DNA of 64,000 nucleotides. Source: Sphagnum magellanicum (taxonomy: Eukaryota > Streptophyta > Sphagnopsida > Sphagnales > Sphagnaceae). The stretch is taken from the NCBI GenBank assembly GCA_021904315.1, contig CM038918.1, positions 4,231,349 through 4,295,348 of the forward strand. Direction: 5' to 3'. Shown here piece by piece: positions 62,618-64,000 of this stretch (within the stretch, counting starts at the first letter, position 1; every line of letters begins with the position of its first letter). The translations under genes and the position numbers were made by a program. The notes beneath the pieces are model-generated. The model was not told where the DNA came from. It saw only the letters and a list, made by a program, of their open reading frames with translations, and made no database searches.

Positions 62618-63207
62618 TGTTAGTGATATAATTTTGCAGGTGTTAATTCTAATTCTCCATGAATACATTAACTACCTTTATATCACTATTGGGTCCTTGT
62701 CCTACTCCATTAAAATGAATACCATGTAAACATATTAATTAGGACAACATTCAATCCTTTTTAAGTCTAGAAATTCATTCAATTAAATTGGCATACAATA
62801 CTAAAGCACCAAAAATGGAAGAAAAAACATGTTTTATATTTCCATAAACCATGAAGTTCTACAATATTTTTACCCCTTCCTTCCTCTCATTACTCCTTTG
62901 CTTAATTCCTTTCCTAAATGATCAACATAAACATATAGATAATCAACATTTGAACCCCCTACAAGTTAGTTGAAATATTTAATACTTTCCACAAAACGGT
63001 TATAATTGCTTAACTATTTGGCAAATTGACTTGCCACAAAATCAATTACATTGTGTTGTCATGGCAATATGTTGTTATACCGATTTGTTTATAGTGTCAT
63101 ACCGATTTGCTTACTCTATCACATTCTTTTGCCTATTCTTTCATCTCAACTTATTCATGTTTATTGACTTGCCTATATGCTTACTATTCACTCTCCTTTT
63201 CCTAACA
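62618..63207 (-). repeat. 5' LTR of the gypsy fossil
   Basis: It begins TGTTAGTGATATAATTTTG and ends TTTTCCTAACA on the plus strand, and is followed by ATAAC. It is about 90% similar by eye to 55106-55697 over the first 250 bases. Confidence 0.9.
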
Positions 63208-63212
63208 ATAAC

Positions 63213-64000
63213 TAGGTGTAGTCACAATAACACATACCATAGCAAGTGTAACACTTGCTTGATTTTTTCATGTTTTGAAATCGTAATTTATTTGATGTTG
63301 AAAGTAAGATTTTTTTATATAGTTGTATTTTCAATATATAAGAAGAACATGTGAATTGATTTGAAATTAATCCAATGAATAGAAAATTAACAAAAACACT
63401 CATTAAATATTATAACACTTGTTTTTAAATAGTAAAAGGTATTTGTAAATAGATTTGAGTTTTTTTGAAATTGACAATTTTTGTCAAATTTTTAACATAA
63501 ACCTTAATCAAATAGTATGAAATTTTTTTTCAAGAATATTCCAAAAATATTTTTAAAAATTCACAAAAAAAAATTATAAAGTAGGTGAATGTGGCTTGTG
63601 TTATCTTGTTTGCACTCAACCTTCATAAGAAACTATCGTCTAATTTTTGCCCAAGTGAGAATTAGCTTTTTGAAAACCTCAAAAGGTATCACTTGGAGGC
63701 TTAAGGTGATAACCTTCCAAGGTATTAAAATATGGGGGCACAAATTTCAAGGTGTTTAGTGTTTAATTAGGTTTAAGTTTAATTCGGGCAGTGTAGCTTT
63801 TTAATGACTCTTTTAATGCCTCCTTTAGTGGGAATTTCACGAAGAAACTTTTCGTTCTTCTACAAAAGGGGGCCAAGTTGTAGCTTGGCTTTACCTTCTC
63901 CCTTTTTTGTGTTTCATCACTCCTTTGTACTTCATTGCTTTGTTGTGTTTTACTATTATGCTATGTTTTACACTTCTTCCAGGCTTCGTTGTTCTGTCAT
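63213..64000. other. unassigned DNA to the window edge
   Basis: No gene was recognised. From about 63.58 kb composition changes to a pyrimidine-rich, transcript-leader-like stretch (GGGGGCCAAGTTGTAGCTTG, CTTTACCTTCTCCC). This could be part of another repeat continuing past the edge. Confidence 0.35.

Larger units (their letters stand above)
55106..63207 (-). mobile_element. Ty3/gypsy LTR retrotransposon fossil, 8.1 kb, broken
   Basis: Two LTRs of 592 and 590 bp in direct orientation, with TGTTAG..CTAACA-type ends, are flanked by a 5-bp target duplication ATAAC (55101-55105 and 63208-63212). The element reads on the minus strand, so the 5' LTR is the right-hand one. Next to it is a primer-site-like TTTGGTGACCATGATGGGG, and next to the 3' LTR a purine tract. 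An integrase core is recognisable at about 60.8-60.5 kb (WGFDFMGLV, ATDYTTKWVKA, THLVSDQGNFI). Downstream of it, about 59.3-56.5 kb, are minus-strand segments rich in Lys and Glu with coiled-coil character, an extra 3' region. The LTRs differ at about one position in ten by eye, so the insertion is old. The element is broken in many places. Confidence 0.88.

Noticed and set aside
1-64000. tRNA, rRNA genes, CRISPR arrays or bacterial-type operons
   Set aside because: None was recognised; the genes seen have plant-type introns, and repeat spacing nowhere fits CRISPR.

Overview
The window reads as nuclear DNA of a land plant with a large, repeat-rich, AT-rich genome. Two GC-richer host genes stand in tens of kilobases of transposon remains. 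The evidence is a class III peroxidase with plant GT-AG introns, an ABI3/VP1-like regulator, and plant-type MULE, CACTA, hAT, Harbinger and gypsy elements. The hAT and MULE protein style suggests a seedless vascular plant (lycophyte or fern), but that rests on memory of such proteins and is only an inference.

Layout. 1-5 kb: AT-rich intergenic sequence with small hairpins, then a more GC-balanced unrecognised stretch. 5.05-7.16 kb (minus): a four-exon secreted peroxidase of 330 residues, resembling Arabidopsis peroxidase 21, with a TATA-like box near 7.63 kb and two poly(A) signals near 4.9 kb. 8-12.4 kb: unassigned sequence with two foldbacks. 12.44-31.92 kb: one giant Mutator-like element (MULE) of about 19.5 kb. 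It has long terminal inverted repeats, a 9-bp target duplication with one mismatch, a decayed DDE transposase and a decayed Ulp1-type cysteine protease. Two CACTA-type non-autonomous elements (2,478 and 3,126 bp) are nested in it, each with a perfect 3-bp target duplication. 32-39.5 kb: tandem repeats, a possible MITE, a striking hairpin and a decayed hAT transposase (minus). 44.74-45.04 kb: a Harbinger/Tourist-type MITE. 46.04-47.33 kb (minus): a 432-residue protein with ABI3-like B1 and B2 regions but no visible B3 DNA-binding domain. 48.6-54.2 kb: a TA-flanked MITE candidate, foldbacks, a second hAT transposase fossil (minus) and an inverted-repeat-bounded segment. 55.11-63.21 kb: a broken Ty3/gypsy LTR retrotransposon fossil with paired 590-592-bp LTRs and an ATAAC target duplication.

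The two host genes show no operon-like or pathway link. The rest of the window is a record of nested insertion: the MULE landed first and the CACTA pair landed inside it. All boundaries were read by eye. Family calls for decayed elements rest on recognised protein motifs and have not been tested by search.
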